64,000 nucleotides of DNA from Cymodocea nodosa (lineage: Eukaryota > Streptophyta > Magnoliopsida > Alismatales > Cymodoceaceae). This document shows positions 22,140 through 34,369 of the stretch, one piece after another. The stretch is taken from contig CM072341.1 in NCBI GenBank assembly GCA_036874045.1, forward strand, positions 9,994,501-10,058,500. Reading direction: 5' to 3'. The translations under genes and the position numbers were made by a program. Position 1 is the first letter of the stretch; each line of letters begins with the position of its first letter. The notes beneath the pieces are model-generated. The model did not search any database and was not told the origin of the DNA. It saw only the letters and a program-made list of their open reading frames with translations.

Positions 22140-25100
22140 GAGATGACCACCTACAGGTTGGTCATGACAAAAAGATAGCACACTATGAACTTCAGTGTCA
22201 GGGATGCATCTTCTAATAATTAAGTCTTAACAAGATTTGAAAAGATAAGGATCATCCCAATGATATTCTCTTGCCTTGGCCATAAATCTCTTAATTTGCT
22301 GGCTTGACCAATTTTTAGGCACTTGCTTTGTCACCAAATAGTTTACAATGTCAGCAAAACAAGGGGCTGGAGTTATCGCCATCAATTGTTCATTAGGGAA
22401 TGAATCATTGATTGGTACTCCCTCTTGAGGTGTGACAAGATGAGACAAATGGTTAGCCACAATATTTTCACTACCTTTCTTATCACGAATTTCTATATCA
22501 AATTCTTGGAGTAGGAGGATCCACCTAACTAGCCTAGCTTTTGCATCTTGCTTAGCTAACAAGAACTTGATAGTTGAGTGATCAGTGTAAATGATAGTTT
22601 TTGACCCTAACAGATAAGAGCGAAATTTCTCAAGGGCAAACACTATAGCTAAGAATTCCTTCTCTGTAACAGTATAATTTACTTGGGCTAGGTTTAAGGT
22701 TTTTGTTGCATAATAAATCACCCTAGGTAAGTTATCTACCTTTTGTCCTAAAACTACCCCTACTGCATAATCTGAGGCATCACACATCAACTCGAATGGG
22801 TGAGACCAAATAGGAGGGTGCACAATAGGTGCAAAGACTAAGACTCTCTTAAGCTCCTCAAAGGCATCATGACAATCTTTTGAAAATTCAAATGATGTGC
22901 CCTTTGATAATAGTAGCGTTAAAGGACTGGCGATTTTACTAAAATCCTTGATAAACTATCTATAAAAGCCTGCATGGCCCAAAAATGCTCTTATATCCTT
23001 TATTGATCTAGGAATTGGTAAGTTGGCTATGAGATCTACTTTTGCCTTATCAACTTCCAACCTATTCTTAAATACTACATGACCCAGCACAATACCTTGT
23101 CGAACCATGAAATGGCATTTTTCCCAATTTAAAACTAATCTCTTCTCTATACACCTTTTTAATACTAATTCCAGATTCTGAAGGCATGAATCAAAAGAAG
23201 GTCCAAATATAGAGAAGTCATCCATAAAAATCTCTAAAAATTTATCACCATGTCCGAAAACATGCTAGTCATGCACCTTTGAAATGTTGCTGGAGCATTA
23301 CATAAACCAAAAGGCATGCATTGGAATGCAAAAGTACCAAATGGACAAGTGAATGTGGTCTTATCTTGATCACAAGGTGCGACGTGGATTTGATTGTAGC
23401 TAGAGTAACCATCTAAGAAATAGTAATACTCTTGTCCTGCTAGCTTCTCTAACATTTGGTCCATGAATGGTAAAGGAAAGTGATCTTTCCTAGTGGCGGT
23501 GTTAAGCTTCCTATAGTCTATACATACTCGCCATCTCGTTTGCACTCTCGTGGGCACAACCTCATGGCTACTGTTTTCAACTACCGTAATATCCGACTTC
23601 TTTGGGACTACCTGTACAGGGCTAACCCAAGAACTATCGGAGATAGGATAAATTATGCCATGATCCAACCACTTGATGATTTCCTTCTTTACAATGTCCT
23701 TAATGTTTGGGTTCAGTCGTCTTTGTGGAATTCTAGAAGGAATATTATCACTCTCTACATGAATCCTATGTTGACATATGCTCGAACTAATCCCTTTTAT
23801 GTCAGCCATGGTCCAACCAATGGCCTCCTTCTGTGATTGCAGAACCCCTAATAACTTTTCCTCTTGCTCAACAGAAAGATGGGAAGATAGGATGATTGGC
23901 AAAGTATCTCCCTCTCCCAAAAAGGCATACTTGAGGTCCTTAGGAATAGGTTTCAATTCTAATAAAGGTGGTTCCACTATGCACGGTTTCTTCACCTCTC
24001 TCACGTCGCTCACCAATGGTTCGATGAAATTCATTTCACAAACATGATCACTCCCTAAACTATCCTCAATAGCTAAGTCGGACTCAACATCTATGTCACT
24101 TTCTTCCTCGGGTGGATAAGATTCCTCACTACTTGACATGAAACTTTCCTCTCCTTCATCATCATCTAAAGCTTCATCTATGAAACTCACCTGAAAATTC
24201 CCATTAGTTAGAGATTTTATTTCATGATGTGCTCCAAAAATATTTAAGTCAACCTTAGAGTCACCATAAACTATTTGCATATACCCATCTCTACATCCTA
24301 TGTAAGCATCAACTGTGGCGAGGAAGGGCCTTCCTAGAATTAGAGGCATGTTTTGTCTTCTACTAGGTGACAATTGACTTTCTAATACTATAAAATCTAT
24401 TGGGTAGACAAAGTTTTCAACTTTTATTAAGATATCTTCCACTACCCCTAAAGGAGTCCTATAAGAATGGTTTGCTAATTGGATTAGGATCTTAGTGGGT
24501 TTAATGCCATTAAGACCTAATTCTACATAAATACTGGACGACATTACATTTACACCGGCTCCTAGATCAATCAATGCCCTCTCAAAATAGGTGTCTCCTA
24601 TGGTACAAGAAATGGTAGGAGTCCCCGGATCACTAAACTTCTTGGGCATACTTTGGCAAAAATAGGCACCTATAGATTCTGCTAAGCAAGCTTTCCTAGG
24701 TAGTTTCCTAGCTCTTTTCCGTGTGCAAACATCCTTTAGGAACTTGGCATAGGCAAATATATGTTGAATAGCATCTAATAAAGGGATATTAATCCATACT
24801 TGCTTGAATATTTCCCTAAGTTCACCTAACTGTGCTTCTTGATTTTTACTTCTTAGTCTATGGGGAAAAGGAGCAGGAAGGGACTCTAAAGAGTTTCCCA
24901 AGTCATCTACCTTACCCTTGTTCTTTTCCATATGCACAAGTTTCTCAACTTCTCCTGATTTGTTAAGATGTGGATTTCGCTCTTTAGAAGGAGTCAAAGG
25001 AACTGAGGGAAGAGCTTCCTTACCCGATCTTAGAGTTACAAAAGCCTCCACCTCCTCATTTTTACACAGAGGCAAGGGCCCTATCCCTACATCCTCATCT

Positions 25101-25456
25101 AATTCCAACTTCATAGGGGTGTTGGCAATTCTTGTTAACTCTAATAGCTGAATGGATGAATTTAACTCATCCAAAGTCTTGGATAAATCCACCTTTTGTT
25201 CACACTTTACTTTGTCAACAATAGATGACTCAACTTGTGATCTCATTTGATAACCACTAGTACTAGCTTCATTTGCATTAATATTCAGACATGGCATGGA
25301 TAAATCTGAAAAAACATTTGAATGTGCACCTACAGTATCATTTAGCATGTAAAATGGACAATCAGAAGCAAGATGATCATTTAACTTGCATTTAAAACAT
25401 GTAGGTGTGAGGTCAAATTCAAAATTATCAATTTTAATCTTCTGATGATTATCCAT
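22140..25456 (-). pseudogene. pol: Gypsy-1 pol: zinc knuckle, protease, RT, RNase H, start of integrase
   Basis: Starts at ATG 25456, about 1.6 kb after the PBS, with no gag before it. Residues 20-33 form a CCHC knuckle (CFKCKLNDHLASDC); TLRSGKE is at about 141; a NIPLLDAI...KFLKDVC block; protease with the Athila-type DLGAG active site near residue 300; an acidic linker; RT with KWLDHGIIYPISDSSWVSPVQVVPKK, WRVCIDYRKLN, MPFGLCNAPATFQRCM. The first 740 residues are open. A one-base deletion near 23246 shifts the frame, after which FMDDFSIFG (RT catalytic DD pair), GHAGFYR, RNase H ([25 protein letters not shown]) and the integrase N-terminus (SFCHDQPVGGH) follow in one frame. Stops at about 22945 and 22227 inactivate it. 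The integrase continues at 12010. Confidence 0.92.
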
Positions 25457-27075
25457 TAGAATTAAAAATAATATGCAACGTTAGACAAGTGAACTAACCT
25501 ACTTAACATGCACTTAGATCCTTAGCAATTTAAAAGAATCTGCAATATAATAATAGAATTGGAAAACAATTACTCTTTAATTCCACTTTAAACCTCATTT
25601 TCTTTAACTCATTAAATTTCAAGATCTTACATTCATGCCACTATGTTAAGCATAAAAAAAAACATCATATACTTTATCAAACAACCATCAACTTCATCCA
25701 CAATTTTAAATAACGAGCAACACATTATTCCAAGAATTAAACTATGCCACTACAACTTCCATATTTTCTACAGAAATTTATATAGCTTAGAAATTCACAA
25801 ATAAATATGCGCATGAAAGATAATTACTTTTAGTTTCTAAGAAAAATAAGAGATAAAAATTTCCAAAACTGAAGTATTATCAAAATCATATGAAACTCAG
25901 ATGACTTAGAATTTGTAATCTGTAGAACATGCCATTAAAAAAATTCTCCAAAAATGTATATAAATTCAACTACAACGTATAATACCTTGTTGGAAAAATA
26001 AACTACTGTAGTTTCATGGAAAAATATCAAAAATAAATTTTATTTATACATGTAACTGCAGCAACAAATATACTAGTGCATGTTATGAAAATTCTGCCCA
26101 GAAAAATAACCATCCGAAAGACATCAGATACTTCACCCTAACTATCCGGTTGTTATTTACAAAATCGGATAGTTACGGGTGTGTTCTGGTCAAAACATCG
26201 GATAGTTACCGGTTGGGGACGAAAATCGGATACTTACAGGTGTCTTCCGGTCGAAACATCGGATAGTTACCGATTGGGGATGAACGTCGGATAGACATAA
26301 CTATCCGATTTTGTCATGAAGGTTGGATACTTACCGGTCGGGGACGAAAATCAGATAGTTATGTCATAACTATCCGATTTTGTCATGAACGTTAGATAAT
26401 TATGTCGTAACTATCGGATTTTGTCATGAACGTTGGATAGTTATGTCGTAACTATCCGATCCTCCTAACAACGATTAAATCTCACATGTTAACTTAAAAA
26501 AAGTCACACAGAATTCTACATAACTCCAAATGAAACGTGTAAATACTCGTTGGAAAGATAATTTCATCTAGTTTCTGGGAAAAATCATTGAATTAAATTT
26601 TATGTACGTTCATAGTAGTGTATTTTAAAAATTCATTAGCAGAAACCTGCCCAGAATTCAATATAACATCTCTGTATTCTAAGATTTTTATCTTTAAACA
26701 TACTAATCAGAATTTTATGCATAAGTACTCAAAAGAAATATCAGAACCCAAGTATTCATGAAAAAATTTCATAAAAATGAGTTCTAATCTTGTGCACATC
26801 AAAAATTTAAATTTTCCAGACAGGCAGATTCTGTCTTAATAATTTATGCACAAAGATTATCATTACTCCATTAAGTTACTTATCACCAATATGTATACTT
26901 AAATAAATATGTGACAAGTCATTCAAGCATCAAGAAAGATGAATGCATGGATTGTACACTCCTTACACCCATTTCCTTGTAAAAAAAAACGAGAATAAAA
27001 ATATAAATAAAACTAGAATCATACAAATGACATTAAATCTAGTACTCATCCAATAAACATTCAAAAACACCATAC
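25457..27075 (-). promoter_or_regulatory. Long leader of Gypsy-1 with CGGATAGTTA dyad array
   Basis: No coding sequence. At 26130-26465 CGGATAGTTA and its complement TAACTATCCG recur about ten times. Some form near-perfect hairpins, such as GGATAGTTA (26435-26443) with TAACTATCC (26449-26457) around a 5-nt loop. It lies in the transcribed leader between PBS and pol, about 0.7-1.0 kb before the pol start. The role is unknown. Confidence 0.6.
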
Positions 27076-27093
27076 TCCTCGGCAACGGCGCCA
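27076..27093 (-). other. Primer binding site of Gypsy-1 (Asp tRNA)
   Basis: The plus strand reads TCCTCGGCAACGGCGCCA, 17 of 18 bases equal to the 3' end of plant tRNA-Asp(GTC). It lies 6 nt from the right LTR and fixes the element's orientation as minus. Confidence 0.9.
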
Positions 27094-27099
27094 AAAACT

Positions 27100-29344
27100 T
27101 GTGAGGATGAAACGTGTGTCAATAAAAGCACAAGTTTTACATTTATAATTTAACCGCAAGCGCATGGTGCCTATTGTATTAAGCGGTGCAAGTATGGGTC
27201 ATTTCCACAAGGAGTTGGTCTAAATAACTTTTATTAGATTAATTACTTGACTGATGTCATACTATAACCTGAAAACATTTTATACATCCTACTCTTATCA
27301 AAACAAAAGTTAGCACTATGATTGGTAATTATATTAGAAATTATACGTATGTGGTTAATTAGTTAATTTAACTACTTGAAAAACACTTCCATACAATCTC
27401 ATTTATAACTCTAAAAGAACTCTCGAAATTACAGAATTTGCATCCACTTATGGAAATCATTTCTTCCCAAAATACTCACTGAAAAATCATGTAAAAATAT
27501 GATTTGGAAAGGATTTTAAAAGATCTAAAAGTATAACATAATTTCGAGACCTAATTCAAACCATATGATTATTAGTGATGAATCTAACACAGATGTGCAA
27601 CAATAGGAGATCAAAACATAGATTGCACGACTTTACAAGAAAATTTATATCTCCCTGAAATATTTATGAAATGACGTGAAACAAGATCTCAACGCAAGTT
27701 AACTTCATCATCTCAAAAACCCATTTTACAGATCATAAAAATACAATTTGTACACCAAGAAATTGATAATCAAAGACGCTCAAAAACTCTGCCCAGAACT
27801 TGCGTTCAGGTTAGAAACACCTGTAAATACTTAAATTGAAAATACCATTCAAATGATCTCCAAAAATTACGAGACCAAAACCATTGGTAAGTAGACTCGA
27901 AAATACATGAGATTGCATCAAAAATTATTCAAAACTGACGTATGAGCTGAGAGAATTAGAATAATAAAAATACCCAAACTCTGTACATGGTTCCCCTTGT
28001 TACATAAACAACCATCTCAACACACATCCTATTTACAGCCATGATATGCACATATAAACAAGATGAAAACCACGTTTAAACTAGAATCCACATCAAGATA
28101 ACATCTGGAATTAATTAACTATATGAAAACTATACTTAAATGCAATGCAATAACATTCAACAAACACAAACGTATACAAACATGACATAAAAACATGAAA
28201 CAACATACCTATGCATACATACACAACATGAACATAAAATGTGCATAGGGATCTCTCTCAAATCTCACTCATACCTTGAAGAACACCCCTTCCTCGGCAA
28301 TGGATCCATGGTTGGATGAAACCACACTCTTCAACCACGTTTTCCCAAGGTCTCACCCCTTGGAACGTCACCTATAGCAAGGGCCTTCCACAGTTGCTAG
28401 AGCAAGAGCACTCAGCCTCTTTCCACTTTCCTTGGACGTCAAAACAAAGTTTACAACCCCTCCTTTGCTTCTGAAGATGCTCCTTGGAACCACCCAAATC
28501 CACACGTCAAACACCACTCCCACTTGCCGTCCAAGCTTCCTCCACCAAGACAGCCACAACCATCACCCTTGGAAACCCTTTGAGGACGTGAATCAAGATG
28601 GAGATCAATGGAGATGATGCTAGTTTGAGAGGGGGAGTGACACCCTTGAGTGTCCACCTTCAGCCACGAGAAGAGGAGTCCTTGGAGAAGAGAACCGTCG
28701 GTTGGAATGGAAGAAAATGAGAAGAGATACTTCCGACATGAGGCTTACTCCTATTAATATTGGTAACTCTTGGTCTTCCAAGATTGATCCAATGGCTGAG
28801 ATTTATCCCAGCCCATTCTACCTTTTGATACACTATCCAAGGGTTGAGATTTAACCCTCATATAATTCCTTGATGTCACCTATTTTCATCAATAAAACTC
28901 ATACACAAATTAAGATTATTCAATCACATGTAGAATTATGTCATGAATAATTAAGGCAATTATTATAGGTGTATCTATAACAATATTTCATTAAGATGAT
29001 GAAAGTATAATCTTATATTCTTATCATGCATCACTTTTATATCTTAATACTAAATCTTTGGAAAACATAAGTGAAATTGATAAGTGAAGATCATGCGTGC
29101 AATACAATTGTGTTCCATGTAATTTATCTTAAATAACTAAGTGTCTACATGTGGGCTATTAAACTTAACATTAATTCCATTAAAGGTAAATTTGTGCATT
29201 ATTCCATTTTTAATTCCTAAAAACATGCATAGCCTAAAAATATAACTTTCATGTAATTCAATATAAAAATCATATACTATGCACTTGTAATCCATAAAAT
29301 GCATGCTTTAGCATATAATAAAATACACAAATCTTAACTTTACA
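27100..29344 (-). mobile_element. 5' LTR of Gypsy-1
   Basis: 2245 bp, highly similar to 5220-7461, with a few percent divergence by eye. Plus-strand ends TGTGAGG and TTTACA. Flanked on the right by TSD ATGCC at 29345-29349. Confidence 0.92.
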
Positions 29345-29978
29345 ATGCCCCCAAACCCTAAGTTTAATATAAATAAGCCCTAAGTTTAGGAGGGTAATCG
29401 GATCATTTCCCACATCAACTCTCGCTCTTTCATCCATGGAATTACGGTTAACTCCACGGACTAAGTCTGTGGACTTAACTACAGTACTCCGTCGAGTTAT
29501 TGTTAACTCAATGGGGTAAGTTCGTTAACTTATTCTAGACTCAACGGAGTAAGTTCATTGAGTTAAGTGTAATTCAACAAACTTTCCGTAAAGTTATATC
29601 TAATAAAACTACATATAATAATACTTTACCTCGGTCAAGACTGAAGAATTTCTAGTCTAACCGATTCTTAATTTTTTTAACACTTTAAAAGTTTTCGGTC
29701 AAACCGTTACATTCCTTAGTTGAACCAAAATTACATTTTTTTTTTCTCTATCGATTGAACCGATACTATACTTCGATAACACTAACACTTAACTAAATAT
29801 AATATATATATTTTATGTTTTTTCATTTCGGTCAAACCGATGGATCCTGTCGGTTGAACCGCAACGATTTTTTTCTTTTTAAAACATGTTTCAGTAGAAC
29901 CAACAATTTCTTCTGATTGAACCATGACTATGTTTTAAATAAGTTTTTTTTTTTTTGTTATACTTAGAAACTTCCTTG
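29345..29978 (-). promoter_or_regulatory. Gypsy-2 spacer between integrase and accessory ORF, with dyad arrays
   Basis: No coding sequence. Two dyad sets: CGGTTnAACCG-type (TCGGTCAAACCGA at 29828-29840, CGGTTGAACCG at 29851-29861, others from 29640) and AACTCCACGG/CGTGGAGTT or AACTCAACGG/CGTTGAGTT at 29440-29580. On the minus strand a TATTTATATTAAA string lies at about 29362-29377. With Gypsy-1 removed it is about 80 nt before the accessory ATG at 5158, the same spacing as in Copia-A. Possible internal promoter. Confidence 0.4.
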
Positions 29979-32900
29979 CTAAGTAAAGCTCGAGTAGTCT
30001 TTTACTCTTACTTCTTCTACAATTCCAAAAGAACATTTTGGTATCTTCAAAATAAGTCTAAGTCTTTGTCTATTTACATTAAATATGTTTTGATTTTTAA
30101 GATTTTCAATTTCAATAGCTCCATAGGGATAAATCTTTCGAACTATGTAAGGTCTTGCCCATCTAGATCTTAATTTTCCTAGATGGTTATGGAGTCTAGT
30201 CATATAAAGATATACTTCTTGTCCTATTTCAAAGCTTTTTGGAATAATTTTCTTATCATGCCAAAACTTCATTTTCTCTTTTTCTCTTACAGTTCTCGAA
30301 TAAACTTCATTCCTAAATTCTTCTAATTCAATTAATTGTATTTTCCTATTTTCAGTAGCTTGATTTAAATTAGTGTTCAGAGTTTTTAATGCCCAATAAG
30401 CTATATGCTCAATTTCAGCTGGTAAATGACAACTTTTTCCATATACTAGCCTAAAATGTGACATAACTAAGCTTGTCTTGTAAGCAGTTCTATAAGCCCA
30501 AAGTGCATCTATCAATCTATTAGCCCAATCTGTTCTAGTAGGATTTACTACTTTTTCTAAGATTAACTTAATTTGTTTGTTTGCACTTTCTACTTGTCCA
30601 CTTGTTTGCGGATGATATGATGTTGCAATTTTGTGGTTTACTCCATATTTCTTCATTAAGGCTTCAAAACTTATATTACAGAAATGAGTTCCTCTATCAC
30701 TGATAATAGCTTTAGGTATTCCAAATCTGGCAATTATATTGGTTCTTATAAAATATATTACCACTTTATTGTCATTAGTTTTTGTAAGAATAACTTCTAT
30801 CCATTTAGATACATAATCCACCCCCAACAATATATAATTAAATTGATTAGACATAGGAAATGGACCCATAAAATCTATTCCCCACACATCAAAGATTTCA
30901 ACCTCAACAATAGGATTAAGAGGCAGCATATTCCTCTTTGATATTCTTCCTATTTGTTGACATTTTAAATAGCTTAAGCAGTATTTATGAGCATCTTTGA
31001 ATAGTGTTGGCCAATAAAATCCACATTGCAAAATTTTTGCAATAGTTTTCCCTAAACCAAAATGTCCTCCACATGCTTGGTCATGGCAGAAAGACAATAT
31101 GCTTTGATATTCAGTTTCTGGAACGCACCTCCTTAAAACCAAATCAGGACATTTCTTAAATAAGTATGGGTCTTCCCAATAGTAATATCTCACTCTTGAA
31201 AAGAACAATTTCTTATCTTGTCTATTCCAATCCTTAGGTGTTAAATTAGCAACTAAGTAATTAACTATGTCTGCATACCAAGGTATTGTGTTGATGGTCA
31301 TTAACTGTTCATTAGGAAAATTATCCTTAATTTCAATATTTGATTTTTCTATTTGTAATATTGATAAATGATCTGCTATTATATTTTCACAACCTTTTTT
31401 ATCTTTAATTTCTAGATCAAATTCTTGTAATAATAATATCCATCGAATCAATCTAGGTTTAGTCTCTTTCTTTGCTATTAGGTGTTTTAAAGTTGAATGA
31501 TCCATGTATACTATCACTTTAGCTCCAATTAGATATGATCTAAACTTTTCTAACGCAAACACAATAGCTAACAGCTCTTTTTCAATAGTTGTGTAATTAA
31601 CTTGAGCATCATTTAAGGTTTTGCTTGCATAATAAATCACTCTAGGAGATTTTTCTATCTTCTGTCCCAGCCCTGCTCCTATAGTAAAATCAGATGCATC
31701 ACACATTAATTCAAATGGATGGCTCCAATCAAGTGCTTAAATTATAAGAGTTGAAATTAAGCTAGTTTTAAGCTTGAAAAATGCTTCTTTGCAATTTTTA
31801 TCAAAGTTGAATGGGACATATTTTAATAGATTAGTTAAAGGTTTAGCTATTTTGCTAAAATCTTTAATAAATCTTCTATAAAATCTAGCATGTCCTAGAA
31901 ATGATCTAATATCTTTTACTGATTTAGGTTCTAGTAGATTAGAAATTACTTCTATTTTAGCTTTATCTACTTCCAACCCCTTCTTTGAAACAACATGACC
32001 CAAGACGATTCCTTGATTAACCATGAAGTGACATTTTTCCCAATTTAGAACCAGATTCTTTTCCACACAGCATTTTAATACTTGGTCTAAATTGTTTAAA
32101 CACACTTCATATGAAGTTTCGTAAATAGTAAAATCAACCATAAATATTTCTAAAAAATCTTTAATCGTTCTAGTGAATATGCCCTGCATACACCTTTGAA
32201 AGGTGGTTGGTGCATTGCATAATCCGAATGGCATTCTCTTAAAAGCATAAGTTCCATTAGGATAGGTGAAAGTTGTTCTCTTGATCCTCTAATGCTACTG
32301 GAACTTGGTTATGTCCTAAATACTTGTCTAGGAAACAAAAATATTTTTGCCCTACTAATTTCTCTAGCATTTGATCTATAAAAGGTAAGGGAAAATGATC
32401 TTTCCTAGTCACAGCATTCAGCTTTCTATAGTCTATACACACTCTCCAGCCTAATTGAATTCTAGTAGGTATCAAGTCCTAACTTTCATTCCTAATAACT
32501 GTTAATCTTGATTTCTTGGGAACTACATGGATTGGACTAACCTAGGAGCTATCAGAAATCGGATAAATTATGTCATTATCTAACCATTTCACTATTTCCT
32601 TCCTGACTACTTCTTTAAGGTTTGGATTTAATCTCCTCTCAAGAATTCTAACGGGTTTAACATTCTCTTCTAAATATATGTGGTGACAGCATAAAGTTGC
32701 ACTTAACCCTTTTATATCAGTCATAGTCCATCCTATAGCTTCTTTATAAGTTTTTACTACATCTTTTAATTTAGCAATTTGATCTTCTTTTAAATCTGAA
32801 GTAATAATGATTGGACATGTTCATTTTTCTTCCAAAAATATATAGGTTAATTCAGGAAAATGTTTTAATTCTAATTGTTGCCCATTAGAAGCTAGAGCTC

Positions 32901-33532
32901 CTAATTGAACATCATTATTTTCTAAATTAATTTCTTCCTGATCTCCTTCTACATTTATGCTTTCACTTTCTTCTAAAATCTCAGAATTAAGTTGCCTATT
33001 TAATTCTTCTTGAATCACATCATCTAGCATATCTCCTTCATCCTCTAAAAAGTCTATAGTATGTAAGGACATTTCTAACTCTTCAAACTTTTCTGGTTTA
33101 AAAATGCTTAATTGAGTATCCTCATTACCATATGCTAACTTCATAATTCCAATTTTACAATTTATAACAGCCCCTGATGTTGCTAAAAATGGTCTTCCCA
33201 AAATTAAAGATGTATCACTATTTTTATGCTTAATTTGTTGGGAATCCAAAATTACAATATCAATAGGATATATGAATTTTTTGATTTTAATTAAGACATC
33301 CTCTATTTTTCCTCTAGGGTATCTTATACTTCTATCAGCTAATTGAATAATAGTCCTAGTAAGGATTAAGCCTTCTAATCCTAAGGATACAAATATATCA
33401 CTTGGCATAACATTTATACCTGCACCTAGGTCTATTAAGGTTCCTTCTAGAATGGTATTTCCTATGGTGCATGATATAACAAGGATTCTAGGATCAGATA
33501 ACTTTTTAGGAATTTGTGGCAAAAATAGGGAA
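29979..33532 (-). pseudogene. pol: Gypsy-2 pol: protease, RT, RNase H, integrase
   Basis: Continues from 35534 across the solo LTR-E. Protease DLGAG (about 33430); RT KWLDNDIIYPISDSS (32545-32590), WRVCIDYRKLN, MPFGLCNAPTTFQRCM. The catalytic pair reads FMVD, so the first Asp is lost (Gypsy-1 has FMDD). RNase [16 protein letters not shown] and [10 protein letters not shown]; integrase HH motif [13 protein letters not shown], then [29 protein letters not shown] (all three catalytic residues present), and C-terminal [12 protein letters not shown]. The last 575 codons (31706-29979) are open. Frame changes near 32290, a stop near 31737, and earlier stops inactivate the rest. Confidence 0.92.
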
Positions 33533-33784
33533 CTACTTGTTAGGAACGAATGGCTTCACCAAAGGGGGGGCTGAATGGAGAACAGTGTGAATTTAAGCCT
33601 ATTTTTCACTTTACTAACTAATTTGATTAATCAGTTTGCACAAGTAATAATCAGATAAAAATATCATTCACAGCAGAAATAAAGGTAAGAAACACAAGAG
33701 AATTTTAGGTGGTTCACCAACTCGGCTAGTCCACCCCTAAGGGTCACTTGGGCTTCACTAAGTGTCTCAACACTTACACACTTG

Positions 33785-34040
33785 ATTTTAGGTCGAAGCA
33801 AGAACCAACCATACAAAAGTTTTCAGGTATAAACTCCAGAAAACCAACACTTCGAAGTTTTCAGGTATAAACTCCAGAAACCAACACTCAGAAGTTTTCA
33901 GATATAAACTCTAGAAAACCAACACCTAGAAGTTTTTAGGTATAAACTCTAGAAAACCAACCTCTTGAGTTTTCAGGTCGAAACTCAAACCAACAACTGA
34001 ATGAAGCTTTAAGGTTGAAGCCACAAACCAAATGATCCTT
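33785..34040 (-). repeat. Conserved-loop hairpin array in LTR-E (copy 1)
   Basis: About six units of roughly 38 nt. Plus strand: a stem arm ending TT, an 8-nt loop TCAGGTNN, the complementary arm starting AA, then ACCAAC. The best unit is TTGAGTTT (33965-33972), TCAGGTCG, AAACTCAA (33981-33988), ACCAAC. If LTR-E is minus, these fall in the transcribed R/U5 leader. Confidence 0.75.
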
Positions 34041-34369
34041 CTTGGATTAGACTTTCAGCACATGGATAGGTTTAAGAATCTTCTTGTAAATCAAGCTTTC
34101 AATCGATTCTTTGTTGAACTGAATTTGAGCTTTCTTCTATATCAGTAATTGATCTGCAATGTATACTGTATCTCTGTATGTAATTGTATCTGTAATCTCA
34201 CTTGTAAGCTCTGTTGAATATTGAAAGATCTATCTGTATTTATGCTTGAATATCCAACGATCATAATTTCTCCTCAACAGATGTATTCTGTTGTACTTGG
34301 TAAATAATCAGACCTAAATATGGTAAGTTACTGTTCTGTCTGATGTTCAGTAAGTAACCTTTCGAAAAT

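Larger units (their letters stand above)
5220..29344 (-). mobile_element. Gypsy-1, full-length Athila-type Ty3/gypsy retrotransposon with nested Copia-A
   Basis: Two LTRs (5220-7461 and 27100-29344) share near-identical sequence and are flanked by ATGCC duplications. The Asp-tRNA PBS (27076-27093) abuts the right LTR and a G-rich PPT abuts the left one, so the element reads on the minus strand. Order 5' to 3': LTR, PBS, long leader, zinc knuckle/protease/RT/RNase H/integrase (25456-22140 and 12010-10935), gag (10703-9360), 3' untranslated region, LTR. Without Copia-A it is about 14.0 kb. Gag 3' of pol is not the usual Ty3/gypsy order. All genes carry stop codons, so this copy is dead. Confidence 0.9.

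Noticed and set aside
26130..26465. CRISPR-like regularly spaced repeats
   Set aside because: Repeats are short palindromes with irregular spacing in a plant retrotransposon leader; no cas genes.
27076..27093. tRNA-Asp gene fragment
   Set aside because: Only the 18-nt 3' end match next to an LTR: a primer binding site, not a gene.
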